A stretch of DNA of 64,000 nucleotides from Metaphire vulgaris (taxonomy: Eukaryota; Annelida; Clitellata; Crassiclitellata; Megascolecidae), in contig CM030872.1 in the NCBI GenBank assembly GCA_018105865.1, forward strand, positions 10,196,629 through 10,260,628. Direction: 5' to 3'. A model generated the notes under the pieces. That model worked only from the letters and a program-made list of their open reading frames with translations, did no database searches and was not told the DNA's origin. Positions within the stretch are counted from its first letter, which is position 1; the number at the start of each line of letters is the position of its first letter. Both the position numbers and the translations under genes were made by a program. Shown here in pieces: positions 1 through 24,849 of this stretch.

Positions 1-72
1 AACCGTAGGCCTACATTGCGGTACGTTATAGCCGAGTATAGGCCTATACGTGATAACGAAGTTCTACTGTAT
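1..72. mobile_element. Right end of a second pogo-like MITE, cut by the window edge
   Basis: The sequence up to 71 ends in GATAACGAAGTTCTACTG and shares the GTTATA-CCGAGT-AGGCCTA phrases with 5535-5729. Confidence 0.7.
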
Positions 73-130
73 ACGGTGCAGGTATTCTGCCGTGGCAACA
101 GGTTGCGTATCTGCATTCCGCAATGGACCA

Positions 131-131
<1 letters not shown>

Positions 132-178
<47 letters not shown>
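132..178. repeat. (TA)n microsatellite
   Basis: About 47 bases of pure TA. It creates long Tyr/Ile reading frames on both strands that are not genes. Confidence 0.99.
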
Positions 179-183
<5 letters not shown>

Positions 184-421
184 AGACTATCGAAGTCGTT
201 TTAGAAATCATCTGCAAGTGGTTCGCTTTGAAAAACGTGTGAAGCTTTCGATGTTTATTGCTGCTCGCCTTCACACGAGTGAAACGTTAGAGCGTTGAAG
301 CGGCGGTGGTCTCTACGCGGCGCTAACACATTGGGGGGGGGGGGGCAAGACGGGGTACTTGCCCCACTCCCAGGAAAAATGCAAATCTATTTTTGCAACG
401 GACAATATATTGTGGATGGGC

Positions 422-1062
422 CAGTCCATGGCGTAGCGTGCTCTCTTGGCGCCTATGGCTCCTGGCAAATCCGCCGCCCCAAAGTCACTCTTATTAGGCC
501 CCTACACCTGGCAAGCAAAAGAACAATAAAAGGCAGAGCTCGAATTGCTGGGGGTTGGGGGGGTCAGCCCCCCTTTAAAATGGCAGACCCTCCCTAGAGA
601 AATGCAAAAATGACAAGTGTAAATTCTTAAAACCACGCTCGCCATGACCCCCTTTTCATTTTCTCACAATTCGAGCACTGATAAAAGGTCCTCGCCGCTA
701 AACTTTGCCGCCTTCGCCAATAAACTCCCCGACCAGTGTTTAATCTAGGCCGTTCCCGGGAGAAATTGCCCTTTTCCCCGGAAATTTCAAAATTCCCCCG
801 GAAATTTTGGAATACTACATGGACTAACAGCGGCCCCTAACAGAATTCCCCCCAGCTTTTTCAGTTTCCCCGAGTCTAGATTAAACACCATCCCCGACAA
901 AGAAAAAGGTTGCTGCCACTTATTTGCTGCCCCTCCTAAACTTTGCCGCCTTCACTAAAACCTTCCCCACAAGCAAAAAAAGGTCGCTTCAAAATTTGCC
1001 GCCCCATCATGTGTGCTGCCCATGGCTAAAACCATAGTAGCCATTGGGACGCTACGCCTCTG
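422..1062. mobile_element. hAT-like non-autonomous element (outer)
   Basis: Flanked by a perfect 8-bp duplication GGATGGGC (414-421, 1063-1070). The ends share GGCGTAGCG in inverted orientation; the right end reads CAGAGGCGTAGCG on the complement. C-rich interior with repeated phrases of the type TTTGCCGCC, no ORF with transposase features. Holds a second element at 734-890. Confidence 0.8.
734..890. mobile_element. hAT-like MITE nested in 422-1062
   Basis: 157 bp, TSD TCCCCGAC on both sides (726-733, 891-898), inverted ends CAGTGTTTAATCTAG and TGGTGTTTAATCTAG (complement). Same family as 28274-28455. Confidence 0.88.
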
Positions 1063-1180
1063 GGATGGGCCCGGTCGTGAAATTTGTGCTAAACCGTTAA
1101 GAAATTGTGGGGCTGCATGGTAGGGTATTTAAGAGTAAAGATTACAAATGTGATATGTAAGTCAGTATTTCAGTTGTGAC

Positions 1181-1369
1181 CAGGGTTATTTTTAGGACTA
1201 TCAATTTGGGGTGTTCATAAATTCTGGGGTCCCCTGCCAAAAAAGTCTGACAAGCAAAAGGTCATCCTATAGCTGAGACTGGGGGTGTTGGAGGTGTCGG
1301 TCTCAAGTTGGGGGGAGTGTTGGGGGTGTCGGTCTCAAATTGGGGGGATGTTAGGGTGTAAAAATTCTG
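1181..1369. mobile_element. hAT-like MITE
   Basis: TSD GTTGTGAC / GCTGTGAC. Ends CAGGGTTATTTTTA and CAGAATTTTTACA (complement). The G-rich interior repeats a unit with GGTGTCGGTCTCAA. A relative lies at 7488-7833. Confidence 0.7.
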
Positions 1370-2040
1370 GCTGTGACAATTAGCTGAATAGCATGGGACC
1401 TACACCACAATAAAAGTCTCGTCTGCTTCCAAATTAAAAATTGTATTGTTCAAAGTATCAGCAAAACCCATCGTAACATTTTTGTCCAATATGCGGATAC
1501 TGTACATGCAAGAGTTTTCCTTGAAACTATAGAAGGAACCTTAAACCATAAGATTACATCGAGACGTCTGGCGCACAAAAACACGATCTCTTCACTGGAA
1601 ATAAACTGTAGCGATGCTTTGATCTCCATTCATGCTTCACTGATGACGTCAGGAAGGAAGACAAGCATTTAAGAAACTAGGTTCAAATCAATCATCACTT
1701 TAATCATACTCACAATCATCATCATCATCGCCGTCCTCTCTCGACTCCAATGCCAGGAGCGCCTCTGAGTAGAAATAGAAGAGGCGCTATACAAATCCAC
1801 ATTACATTCTCATCATCCAAAGTACTGCCAGTATTTCTTAAATTCATGCACAGTCTTAACAACAGATCTTGGAGTGTATACCATACAGTAACCCAAAGCA
1901 TAGGAATTAACATTGACTGAAAAACTGTACAGTTCTTTACTCTTAGCATAAAATAAAGTACAGAACCTCAATGCTCATAACATTTTCACTTCATCTGCTT
2001 TCATCAATAAACTAATAGTTGTCTGCCTGTCTTAAAGTTA

Positions 2041-2078
<38 letters not shown>

Positions 2079-2096
2079 GTAATAATAATAATAATA
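2041..2096. repeat. (AAT)n microsatellite
   Basis: Uniform AAT with one AGT interruption, followed by a short TGTC run. Confidence 0.97.
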
Positions 2097-3849
2097 AAGT
2101 TGTCTGTCTGTCTGTCTGCATCTCATTGACAACAGATGACTGGAAGGAAATTGGACACAGATGGATAACATCAAACAATCAAATTGAAATGACCATATTT
2201 TGATTTTTTCTCATATCAAAGAATCTGATTAATATATGCACAGAAGTAGAATTCAGTCTTAGTTAACAAATTAGAGTCATGGATGCCATGTTATTCTTGC
2301 AAAAGGCCCAAAGGCATAATGTAAATAACTGCAAATAAACATACATTGTGCCAATTAATTAGTTACATTACATAAGCACATTGCCTCATAGGTACAGGGC
2401 TATCATCAGAGTAGATTAAAGTCACTTTGCCATGGAACTGGGTGTGATTGTTAACCAACATTTCTCCATAAAAGTCATCAACAATGACCTTTGCAAAAAT
2501 TTCAACTCAATTTGGTTTGTTCGTTTCACTTAAGAAATAACTGCCCTGATGGTATCAACCCAGGCAGTGTTGATGGATTGCTAACAAGATTCACAGTTAT
2601 TTCACAAGCTGTAAAAACAGAAGAAAGACACAAGAATTGTTCATGTTCACACAGCTGAACCGAGAACCCAAGTTAAAACTTGTCGGTTCAGTTGCATCAA
2701 TACGTTGTACTTTCACACACAAAAGACTCACACAACATAACCAGACACAGCCTCTAATGGATATAATGTATTCCATACATCTGCCATGCATCATAAATAG
2801 ATCTGTATTATCCACAGGTGTGCATATTATATGAACAAAACTTAATGTTGTGAAATGTATACTTTATACAAAGCATAGAGTGATGATTTATACAACGCAA
2901 ATGACAAGGCAATTGTATTAAGATGGGAACATTTCTTAGAAACTTTTAAGCAGTACAACAAATCATAAACTTATATATTAGAATCCATCTTAACAGGACT
3001 TATTTTGACTACACTTATCCTACAGTCCACAGCACCAATACATCTATGCATATAAAATTTTCTTTACAGGACACAAGAGAAAAATCTAATTCAGGTTTTT
3101 ATGCAAAACCAATACGAAGGTATAAAGACATGTTATGATATAAGATATATCTAGCTTCTATATCAAGTATTTAACATTAAAACAAATCAATTAACATGGG
3201 CAAATAAATAATGATCGATATTTCAACGCATATTCTGTTATTCATCTCCTTGAAAATACTGGTTTTCTCCACTCAAATAAAAACCAAAGATTTCTGAAAC
3301 TTGAACTAAGGAGTAGCCACATTCGGTAAAGGCCAGAAATGCTAAATCAATGACAAACTTTGTACATACAGTATTTTCATCCATAACAACGCACAGCTGT
3401 GTAAAGCATGGCAAATGTTAAGCATAAAGAGCCACGTGGGATCAAGCCTTTGGCGAGCAGCAAAGATGTGCTCAACATATGCGCTGCAAGCACAAAAATA
3501 CGATAATTAATTCTGCTGTATAAGATGTCATCATCCGATGCCTATCTCAGTAAATAATGCCACTACAAAGTCATAATATTTGATTAGATAAATGAAAAAA
3601 TCAACTGAACAAAACAAGGATTAAAATCTTAGGTAATGTTTTACAGTTTCTCACAACATTCTGTGCTATTGGGCTGCATAATTTCTTGCTTATCATTCTA
3701 GAAAAACTTGGCAAATATTACATAATTTACAAAGCTTTACAATATGTAATACAATGTAAGGAAACATTTTTATAGCACCTCATCTCAGAAGTCACTCAGA
3801 GGTGCTGCCACTACGATTAACCCAAATCAATAAAGAAAATGGGTTCTAA

Positions 3850-3936
3850 CCCTTAAACCGCTGGAATGTAACGCAACCAAGTACAGTATGCTCCGTTACA
3901 TTGCAGGTAGTTACAAAGCGTCTGGCGGTTTAAGGG
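3850..3936. mobile_element. piggyBac-like hairpin MITE
   Basis: 87 bp. Inverted ends CCCTTAAACCGC; flanks CTAA and TTAA. Interior TTACATTG-AGTTACAAA is shared with 14344. Confidence 0.72.
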
Positions 3937-4269
3937 TTAAGATGCTTTGGAATGAGATATGGCTAGCTTTGGGTTAAGGACACAGGATGGTTTCTGGGGA
4001 AAAGATGCAAGTCTTACACAAGGTCTAAGACATTAACCCTTGGCAGTGTGCAGGCTTCAGAATCCCCGACTGCATTAATAAAGTGAATTAGTGACAGGTC
4101 TTCTCCTGAGTGATGTCGATAGGAAAAAAGTGCCTCTCGTAGAAGTAGTTAGACGTTCACTTCTTTAAAACTGTATGGGCACAAGTTTATGCAAGATCAA
4201 GAGTATGCGTGGAATATGAAGAGAAGTGGTCCAAGAACCATTAGAAGTTACTATTTCAGTCAGACAATG

Positions 4270-4436
4270 CAGTGGCGGCTCCACCGGGGGGGGGGCAGGG
4301 GCCCCCTATTGAGTGCCTGGCCCCCCAGTTGGGACCCTATACTTAATGCTACATACATAACAACAAATGTTTGGCCCCCATGATTAGAAGTTGCCACCCC
4401 AACGCCCCCACTTGCCAAATCCTGGAGCCGCCACTG
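4270..4436. mobile_element. hAT-like MITE, CAGTGGCGGCTCCA family
   Basis: 167 bp with perfect 14-bp inverted ends CAGTGGCGGCTCCA and TSD AGACAATG / AGGCAATG. A second copy is at 46505. Confidence 0.9.
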
Positions 4437-4984
4437 AGGCAATGTCATCATAAAATAAATAACAACCAGTCTTTTACCAATGCGTTGAAATAATACCAAC
4501 TGAAGCCAAAGCTGTATAACACTTGTGTTGTCATGCGACAAATATAGAATAACATTGCAGTAACGTTAATGTAACAGTTTAAATAACGCAAACATTATCC
4601 TCAGAAGGAAATTTTGCTACAATCTACGACACACAGAAATGATATACTAATGGGAATTAAGAATTAATACAATAGAGGATGGTACAGCTGCCACTAACAT
4701 CTTATACAAAATGCCACAAATACTCCGATATAGACAGCAAGGATCATGACAGTAATTTAATAACCATTGAGAAATCAATTTCCTGTAAGAGAAGAAAAGC
4801 AATTTTTACACAATCTCAGACAAAAATTAAAACACACACATTTTAACTGGCATGAAACTCCGATTGTAACACGACCTTTTGAAAAGATACACACATAGCA
4901 AATCTAACATTAAAATAAGCAGTTGTACAGAAGAACAATTTAACAACATTGAGGGCAGCAAGTAACAGTTGCACTCATTTAACA

Positions 4985-5084
4985 NNNNNNNNNNNNNNNN
5001 NNNNNNNNNNNNNNNNNNNNNNNNNNNNNNNNNNNNNNNNNNNNNNNNNNNNNNNNNNNNNNNNNNNNNNNNNNNNNNNNNNNN
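4985..5084. other. Assembly gap, exactly 100 N
   Basis: One hundred N, the usual placeholder for a gap of unknown size. The flanks share no obvious overlap. Confidence 0.99.
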
Positions 5085-5534
5085 TTTGATACACTTAAAA
5101 TTGCACTTATTTCTTCTTTTTCTAGAATAATTGTCAGTCTCTAGTATGCATGTATCTAGGCCTCGTAGATGTGTAGGCCAGAAGATGACAGAGTGGGTCA
5201 CGCTCTGGAGCGGTAGGTTGACGGAGAGGTTCAAGCCCAGTTATGCCAATATTAGTGGCTTTCATACAGGCAGTAATGCCTTCTTGAGCCACTTTAAGTC
5301 ACGCTATGCTCATGTTCATAGTAAAAATTGGATCCAAGTTACACAGCATAGGCCTGTCTATGTTCAAGATATTCTAACATTAGGTAGACTTTTTGGTCAA
5401 TTTTTAAAGATGTTTGGGAGGAAGGTCGGACTACTTTCACCCCAATATTTTCTTGACCTTTGTATGGCGGATTCATCTCTTGTAGCATATATATAAAATG
5501 CTATCGCCAAAGTCTATCAGACACTCAGGATTTA

Positions 5535-5729
5535 CAGTAGAACTTCGTTATAACGCACTTAACAGGTCTGCAAATTTTAGTAGGCCTACGTTAGGGTCTA
5601 TATCGAAGCAAGCAGTCATATGATACATATCGAATACCATTCAATACGGTAGCGTACACACACTGCAGTACTTTATAATCGAGTTTAGACCTACGTTATA
5701 ATCGAGTCCGTTATAACGAAGTTCTACTG
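5535..5729. mobile_element. pogo/Tigger-like MITE
   Basis: Perfect 21-bp inverted ends CAGTAGAACTTCGTTATAACG, the pogo-type terminus. Interior is also made of GTTATAA / TCGAGT phrases. No ORF. Confidence 0.88.
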
Positions 5730-7454
5730 CATTTATGAGCCGGATTTAAAAGTAATGTGGCACTATAATAGCATTTTAGATATGTCCCACCTTTTCGACA
5801 GAGAGCTTCTCTGTACGACACTTGAACATGAAGAGGAGGAATCACATTGACATAATCTAGTTCTCTAACAATGGGATTTTTCAAGAAAGCCCTTCTTTTC
5901 CACCGTTTCTCTTATCTATATCAAATATATTGCATATTGTTCATATTTGCAGGATAGGGTCCTCAAATGATTGAAGACGAGAAAGCATGATTTGGTCAGT
6001 GGGCCATTGGCAGGGTGGTAGTTGTGAATCAGAACATTGGGGATGGAGACTTAGGTCATAATCCCATCATTATTCTAAATGGAGCTAGTTAAATGAGATA
6101 ATGACATCATGATGCAGTGACTTCATTTTCTCGAAATTCCCAAATACTGCTGTATTAGACTCGAATTCGTTTTCGTAGACTTTAGTTTAACTAGTCTATG
6201 CTACTCGCAGTTTAAACAGAAATATTTATCTCCGAATGCTCCATTTTTGCCCAATTCAAGTTCAGTCGATGTTTTCAGCAAGTCTACACTTGGACATTTT
6301 TATAGCTTTCACGCATTTCGATATAGGGCCTACATTTTCGCCCTTCGCCATCGAAAAAATGTGACAACTCCTTTTTTTACAATCCACAAAGACAGCCAAA
6401 CTGGACCGAAATGTGTAATGCATTGACTTCAATGCAAGGTCACTTGATAGTAGGCCTAGCCAAAAAAAGAAACGAACTTTACTGACACAAGTTTTCTGAC
6501 CTGAACTTGTCGTGCAGATGAGCGTTACCAGGACAGAGCGAACAAGGTTCAGTCTTGACAACATCTTTCAAATAAAAAAGTCTATATAAGACAATTATTA
6601 ACAGAGAATATCAGATCGACCAAATGTCAGCCCTCCCAGCGGGGTCTAGAACTGAGCCAGGATTCCAGAATAGGGAACACTTCCAAATTTTCTGCCCAAA
6701 TGTCTTGATGCACAAAAAAGATCGTCGTTCACAAACGCTTTAAAATCTTCTGCATCATCATTGTATGGTACGTTTTCCTCGACCTAATACTATCCCTAAC
6801 CCCTCCCCCAACTACTCATCGGTTTTGGACGAATCTCACGACCGGTCCCGATCCGAATATGGGGCCGGCCCCCGAAATCCTCTCGTGGCTTCCCCAATGC
6901 TCACATTTATAGTAATAATTAATAAATATTGACATTCAATATAAATTTCTGATATCTACATGTAAATTGCATAACTATGGTAAGAATGCACTGTACATTC
7001 AGACTTCAAGAAACCCAATCACGCCAATGCAGGATAAGTCTTCAATCTTACAACAGACACTGTATTAAACCACATCAATTTATGTGTAATCCGTTAAACG
7101 CCTTGTTTTAGTCGAGAAATTATTTGCAACTGTAGATTCTATTTTAAATATTTAACTCTTAATTTTCTTGCTAAAGCATTTTCAAAGAGTTTTTTTTAAA
7201 GAAACGTCATTTCACATTTGAAATTAAAAGACTGTTGCCAAGGTCGGTTTTAAAAAACCCCAAAATTGCAAAACCTAAAGAGTAAAGAAATGGGGAATTG
7301 ATCGCTAGAATAGTTAAACTAGAAAACTATTGAATGAAGTTCACAGTTTTGGTTGATTAGAACGGCGATGACCATCTTCTCTTACCCTTAGTAGGTCTAT
7401 GGCCTACCAATTGTATCATGAAGAACGGATTTACACTACAGTAAGTGACATTGG
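5730..7454. other. No gene seen
   Basis: No ORF with recognisable domains and no clear repeat; a GC-rich patch around 6780-6900. Confidence 0.55.
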
Positions 7455-7487
7455 CATAGGCGCAAGGCCGCCGAAAGGGGGACGGGG

Positions 7488-7833
7488 CAGGGTTATTGCT
7501 AGGAATGTGAATAGAGGGAGTTGTTGGGAAAATCTGGGGGTGGTTAATTTCTAGGATTGTAGGATTGTGAATTTGGGGGGTGTCGGAGTTTGGAAGTCTC
7601 TACCGAAAAGTCTGAAAAGCAAACAAAACATTATCAACTCTCAAAAACTCTGACGAGCAAAAAGGTCATCCGAGGATAAAAGTTGGGGGCGTTCTTCTCT
7701 CCATTTGAGGGTGTCCAAGCCTAATTAATATGCATTTTGTATACATACCATTGTCACATTACCAAATTTTGGGGTGTCGAGCCTCAATTGAGGGGGTGTT
7801 GGGGGGGTTTTAGGGGGTGTAAAAATATTCCTG
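7488..7833. mobile_element. G-rich element nested in 7463-8322, relative of 1181-1369
   Basis: Begins CAGGGTTATTGCTAGGA and ends TGTAAAAATATTCCTG, as the 1181 copy does. Target copies (GACGGGG, GACAGGA) are poor. Interior is rich in GGGGTGT. Confidence 0.55.
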
Positions 7834-7923
7834 GACAGGAGGTCAATGCACAGGAGCCCGGCGGTCTGGGGCAGGCCTATGATAAATATGCATAACTATC
7901 AATAATAGGTCTACTACTATAAT

Positions 7924-8089
7924 CAGGGGCGCGATTTGTAGGGTGAAAGGGATTCCCAACCCCACCCCACTGCCCAACTGCATCCCCCTGCTACAGCCCC
8001 ACCACTACATCCCCACTGCCACTCCTCAACAACTACATCCTCCAAGCTCGACATATCCCCAACTGCTCCAGGACACAAATCGCACCCTG
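7924..8089. mobile_element. Element nested in 7463-8322
   Basis: Inverted ends CAGGGGCGCGATTTGT and CAGGGTGCGATTTGT (complement). CTACTACT lies on both sides, but five extra bases separate it from the left end. The open frame inside (proline- and histidine-rich) is a product of the repeat. Confidence 0.65.
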
Positions 8090-8652
8090 CTACTACTAAC
8101 ACTCAAAGAAAAGGGCCCGGCGAGTAAAGGGGCGGCACCGCGAGGACATCAAAGCATCAAAATGAAGAGCGTGAAAAGAGCGACAAGCAAAAAGGTCATC
8201 ACTAGTTTTTCGATCGGTTAAAGCAACGACGAACAAAATAGGTCGTCAGCAATTTGGTAAGACTTGTCAGTGGCCCGCCGGACATTCTGTACAGGGGCCC
8301 GGAATTTCTCTCGGCGGGTCTGCATCGGTGTATACTTGGATGACAAATTGGTGGCCCTGTTCTAATTGTTGAATTTTCAGCGTTCTATTGCTAGTGATTA
8401 GTGAATTGAGGTGGTTTAATGCCAATTCTCTTACCCAGTTTGGCTCAATCTGTAGAAGCCGAGATCACGCCCCCATCTTTAGAAACTCTCTGATTTTCAA
8501 TCTTTCGAACTCATTCTACCTCCTCGGCAACCCAAGAAACCACAACTCAAAAATGTTCCTGTGTGGCAAAACACAATGGTCACGGTTAATATACTGTAAT
8601 GTTCAGGATATTCGACTCTAGACTCTACAGTTCATATATAAAGTTTCTCAAT

Positions 8653-8876
8653 CAGTGGCGTATAGCAATATACTCAGGGGGCCCTTGGTAAAAACGGGCA
8701 GAGAGCCCTTTCTGCTACTTTAGCAATCTCTTACCAAACGTAAATTCCAGATGCGGTGATGCGGTCTTACACACTGGATCCTATTAGAGGGTCGGGTGAC
8801 TTGGGTCGGAGGCCCTTTGCAGGTCGGGGGGCCCTTGGCATTTGACCAGGTTGTCCATATAGCTGCTACGCCTCTG
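8653..8876. mobile_element. hAT-like MITE, CAGTGGCGTA family
   Basis: TSD TTCTCAAT perfect on both sides. Ends CAGTGGCGTATAGCA and CAGAGGCGTAGCAGC (complement). Repeated inner phrase GGCCCTTGGCA. A sister copy is at 47083. Confidence 0.9.
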
Positions 8877-9189
8877 TTCTCAATTTAACTGTCCATATCG
8901 TAGTGCTTTAGTGTTGAAAATATTGGTTCAAGGTCAAAATATGGCTAGGCAAGTTAAACAATTGATCTGTATTTTCCAGAGGAAGAGCAAGTGTTCCCTC
9001 CTGCCCCAATGTGTGGGCAGCGACGCGATGCTGCAATTGGTGTCACCCGGTGCGGTCCGCACCCTTAGCGGCGCCACTGATGCCCTGTGCTCGATTAATT
9101 CAACAAGAATCAAACACAGCAGCCAAGTCGTCATGTCCAGTGTCCGTTCGATCAACTCTGGTCTTCTGAACAACTCACTCCGTTTCAAT

Positions 9190-9590
9190 AATAATAATAC
9201 AATCCATCTGTGATTCCGTTATTAATATCTCTAATGGTCTGCTAGAATGGCAATATGCCTGTACCAAGAATCACTTAAGACTTAACCAAAGCCCAGAAAT
9301 ATCTAACACTGAACTATTCTTTAAGCATACCTTTGAAGTACGGTTCAAGTACCATTGGTTGTTGACTTGGCGCACTGGGAATTGTCTCCATAAGTTTATT
9401 ATTGCTGTTATTATTATTATTGGTATTACTATTGCTATTACTGAGATTAAAGAGGTGAATACTTTAATTCTTCAGACTAAACTGTAATTCTTCTTGATCT
9501 TGTGATGGTGCTTTGGTGTGCCATCAGCAGATGCTTCTATGCATTATGAAATGGCGCTATAGAAGTTTCAGATTAGATTAGACTAAAGTC
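9190..9590 (+). pseudogene. LINE 3' fragment
   Basis: NHLRLNQSPEISNTELFF at 9268-9321 is the reverse transcriptase tail motif (NxLxLNxxKTE type). About 200 bases on, ATGGCGCTATAGAAGTTTCA then an ATTAG-type tail mark the 3' end shared by several scattered copies in this window. Confidence 0.65.
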
Positions 9591-9599
9591 AACCAAGAT

Positions 9600-11656
9600 T
9601 GTCAAGTAATCACTTAAACAAAACTGTCTGTACACATGCACTTCCTGGAACATTTTACTAAGTCACACATCCACTTTAAAATTATTATGCAATATAAAAA
9701 GTTTAAAAATTCAGTCAATACAAACAGTTTCAATGCAAATACCGTGTATACAAAATATGTACAGCACAGAATACATAAACCAATTCTTTAAATTATTGTC
9801 TAAATTATTCAAGCTGCAAGAATAAAACTCCTGGTGTCAAACAAGTCTAGCGGCCATATAAACTAATATAAATATAATTATTTATTTATTCTTGCTCCTT
9901 CATTATTTCACATTTTTGTTATGTCATGTTATTTTAACACCCCTCCCTTGTCACACTTTCTTAGACCCCCCTCCTCCTTGAGCATGAGGTACTTTATGGA
10001 AGGCCCCAACTAAGTACAAGTGATTTATTCAAGACTCTACAAACTGAAATAACAAAAATGATTCAATGACATAAGAACTTCTATAGCACCACTCTGGCAA
10101 TGCACTTAGCATCAGTTGATGAACACCCCAAAGTTAAATCATAATTCTCCAACATTCAAGCAAAACCAACAGCCTAACTACAACAATGACTATATTTCCA
10201 TATATTCGCAAAGACATCCAAAGCATATACAAAAGCGTAAATGACATGCGACAGAAAAGTTTAAAAAAGAGCAAACTAGCAACTCCACATAGCACTTTAC
10301 AGAATTCTGTATTTTCGTGTAACAAAATAACAAACGTAATACAAGATTATTGTAAACAATGCTGCGTAATATTTCATACAAATGACATGTGTAAAGCTCC
10401 CTTGATTTTGGCCTTTGCCATGAACACTGTGCTATAAAAAATTGCTGCCTCAACAACAACAACAATAATAATGATCAGTATGTTACTCTAACTATTCTTA
10501 AGTTAGTAATTATGCAGAGTAAACAACTGCAAACCCAATCTTTGAAGGTAAAACAGATTCATATCCAAAAGCAGATCAATGTTTTTCAAAAAGGAAACTC
10601 TAATCTTACATTGAAGCAAAAAGCACCATTACTGTTTATCGTTCTTTTGCGTTGACAAGACTATGTCATAAAATATTTAGATGTTTACCTCGCCATAATA
10701 AATGCCTAAACCACAACACTGACATAAACTGAAACATGACCGATACATGTTGTTTTATAAGTAGTAAATTATATAAAAATTATTATAATAAAAATAGTAG
10801 CATTTTCACAGTTATCTTACAACCATACAGTTTGTAAAAATTAATCTAGAATCACAAAATGTAGACAGTCTTCAACTTTATTTGACATTCAAAGTGAGCA
10901 GAAAATAAAATGGCAGTTTGTTGAATCCTACAACTTCCAACACATAGTAGATGTCTAAAATTCTTGATTAGAAAAAATTAGACAATACCAATTCTATTTT
11001 CACAAATTTCAGAGTCACAAATTATGAAATGAAAAGAAACATTCATGAAACATCTAAAAACTATTCTTTAATAATAAAAATAAAATATTTGCTACTGTTT
11101 TGCACGTCACACAAAGTCTCCTAGTACAATCTAATGAAAGATCGAGGATAGCTCCAAGGTACTTGAACAGTTTCATTATCAGACACTGACCGATTGAATT
11201 CCTGTCAGCTGAGACAGTTCTGAACAGCAAAAGAATGTCTTAGAAGGACATTATGAATACTTTAAAACCTACATCAACACAACATAATGTGCTGCAAACA
11301 TTAGCAAAGAAAAACTAGTATAACACCCATCACCAGACACACAAGGCACAGTCTGGCACAGCTAAACAGATTCAAACAAAAACAAATCACTTCTACGATA
11401 GAAAATACCTTTAAAAATTAGCATTTAATAAATAGCATTATTGACTAATATTTAATTAAACTATAAATATTCTTTAATATTAATTAACAAGCAATATCTT
11501 ATACAACAATAATAAAATCCTTATATTGATGCCAGATCTAAAAATTCAACAAAACTGTCAAGGTACAATAAATAAGACACCGCCACAAAATCACATAACA
11601 CAGCGGCAGCACAGAACAGCTGGCAGGGCACTACTCTTCGCGAAACAACAAGAAAA
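9600..11656. other. No coding sequence; likely includes the 3' UTR of the kinase
   Basis: Directly downstream of the kinase stop on the minus strand. AT-rich, with several TTTATT (AATAAA on the minus strand), so the polyadenylation site cannot be picked. A LINE-end relic lies at 10078-10130. Confidence 0.5.
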
Positions 11657-23428
<11,772 letters not shown>

Positions 23429-24849
23429 CAACTTCACCGCGACTATTAAGTTGGACTCGTCAATGAATCGTCAACCATTTGGGCCACCACTATCACTTTT
23501 TAAATAAAAATGAAGACCATCGTCTCACAATTCACAAATGTCACACACATCCGATCAATTCGATTGCTTTGAACATAAATTCAAAGCGGCAGTCCAGCAC
23601 AAAAATACAACAACAGTGTGCCACAGTGTCAAATGGGTGAAATAAAGAGCATAAATCAAACATTCTTTGGTAAGTAAATTCATTTTTAGAAATAAAGAAA
23701 CATTATAATAAACTACAAGACAGTTCTTTAAATCATGACAATGTTGTTTCAAACTGGTGAATGATCTTCAAGTGGTAAAACTGAAAATACTTATCATAAA
23801 TTCAAATTCACTAATATGCCTTCATAAAGACCATTGGCATTAATTTACCTTTACCCCAAAACACTCATCCATTTTTTATTACATTACAAACAAATGGCTG
23901 GTAAAGGGTTAGGGTTAGGCTAAAGTGAAAAGCAAACACACTAAAACTGAAATTAAAACAGTGACAAGTTAAAAATACCATAATGGCTTAAATAAATCAC
24001 AGTAATAACACAATGCCAACACAAGTATGTCAAGTGAAAATATTTTAGCATGTCATATTATATGTAGCAACATGCACGGCCATTTATGTGTCGATCATCA
24101 GATTTATTGACCCTTGTCTGTCTCCCATACTTGGACAGTCCCTGTCTGTTATTACCATAGCTTTAAGCAATCATGGCAGAACTTCTATAAGTAATACAAA
24201 TACAAATTTAATGATTTATCTACCTACTTATCAATATTTACCCATAAATTACAGACAACGGCAATAAGTTATCAGAGAAAACACATAATCTGAAACAAAC
24301 AGAAGACCAAAATCAAATTTCTGCAGTCTTGCAGCTTTAAAATATCACAAGCTAAATACAAGTACTTTCACTTGTACACAAATCTCAAAACCGACCTTTC
24401 AGTTATTGGTAAAATTATATACATATGTGTATGTGTATGTGTGAGTGCAACATAAGCATTGCATAATGCATATACATACAAAAATTTTAACACCTTTGTT
24501 ATCTTTATTGTAATAGGAAGTTTCTTGATGAACTCGCGCTGATGTTCTTGGCCAATGTACTAGTCTTTGTCTTGACTATTGGAACTTGCTCTTTTTTGGC
24601 ATTTCCAACCTTCATAAACTACAACGAGTTCAAAATTCACAGGCATGAGTTGTCTAAAAAACCCCAAACTAAAGCACATATTCTCAGTTCTTAAGCATCT
24701 CTGTTGGCTTCTCATTAAAGCAAGAACATGCTTAAAAATTTGCCTCCTGGCATACATAACTCTTTATTGCAGTGATACTTGCCCCTCTTTTCAAATCTCT
24801 CTGTGCAAACAAACAAATACACGTCTAAAATGTCTAAATCCTCACCTAC
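23429..24849. other. Upstream region of the kinase gene
   Basis: Should hold the 5' UTR and promoter of the kinase, but no TATA box or exon can be defended. The palindrome TGACGTCA (CRE-like) lies inside exon 1 at about 23410, within coding sequence. Confidence 0.4.
23844..23908. mobile_element. Possible piggyBac-like hairpin MITE
   Basis: TTAA at 23840 and CCCTTTACCAGCC (complement of the right end) facing CCTTTACCCC. The middle TTACATTACAAAC resembles the other three. More diverged. Confidence 0.45.

Larger units (their letters stand above)
1378..4261. other. No gene seen
   Basis: AT-rich sequence without convincing coding potential. Contains an AAT microsatellite, two TATAGCGCC repeats and a piggyBac-like hairpin. 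Could include distal 3' flank of the kinase gene. Confidence 0.6.
7463..8322. mobile_element. hAT-like element with two insertions
   Basis: The right end (GGCCCGGAATTTCTCTC) and the inner phrase GCCCGGCGGTCTGG match the element at 45144, as does the left end. TSD CATAGGCG / CATCGGTG is imperfect. Two further elements interrupt it, at 7488-7833 and 7924-8089. Confidence 0.65.

Noticed and set aside
5131..5496. 121-residue ORF after the N gap
   Set aside because: No domain, no clear splice context, and no family resemblance; judged a chance frame, though a real partial exon cannot be fully excluded because the gap is next to it.
7943..8221. 92-residue proline-rich ORF
   Set aside because: Lies across the boundary of nested C-rich transposons (7463-8322).
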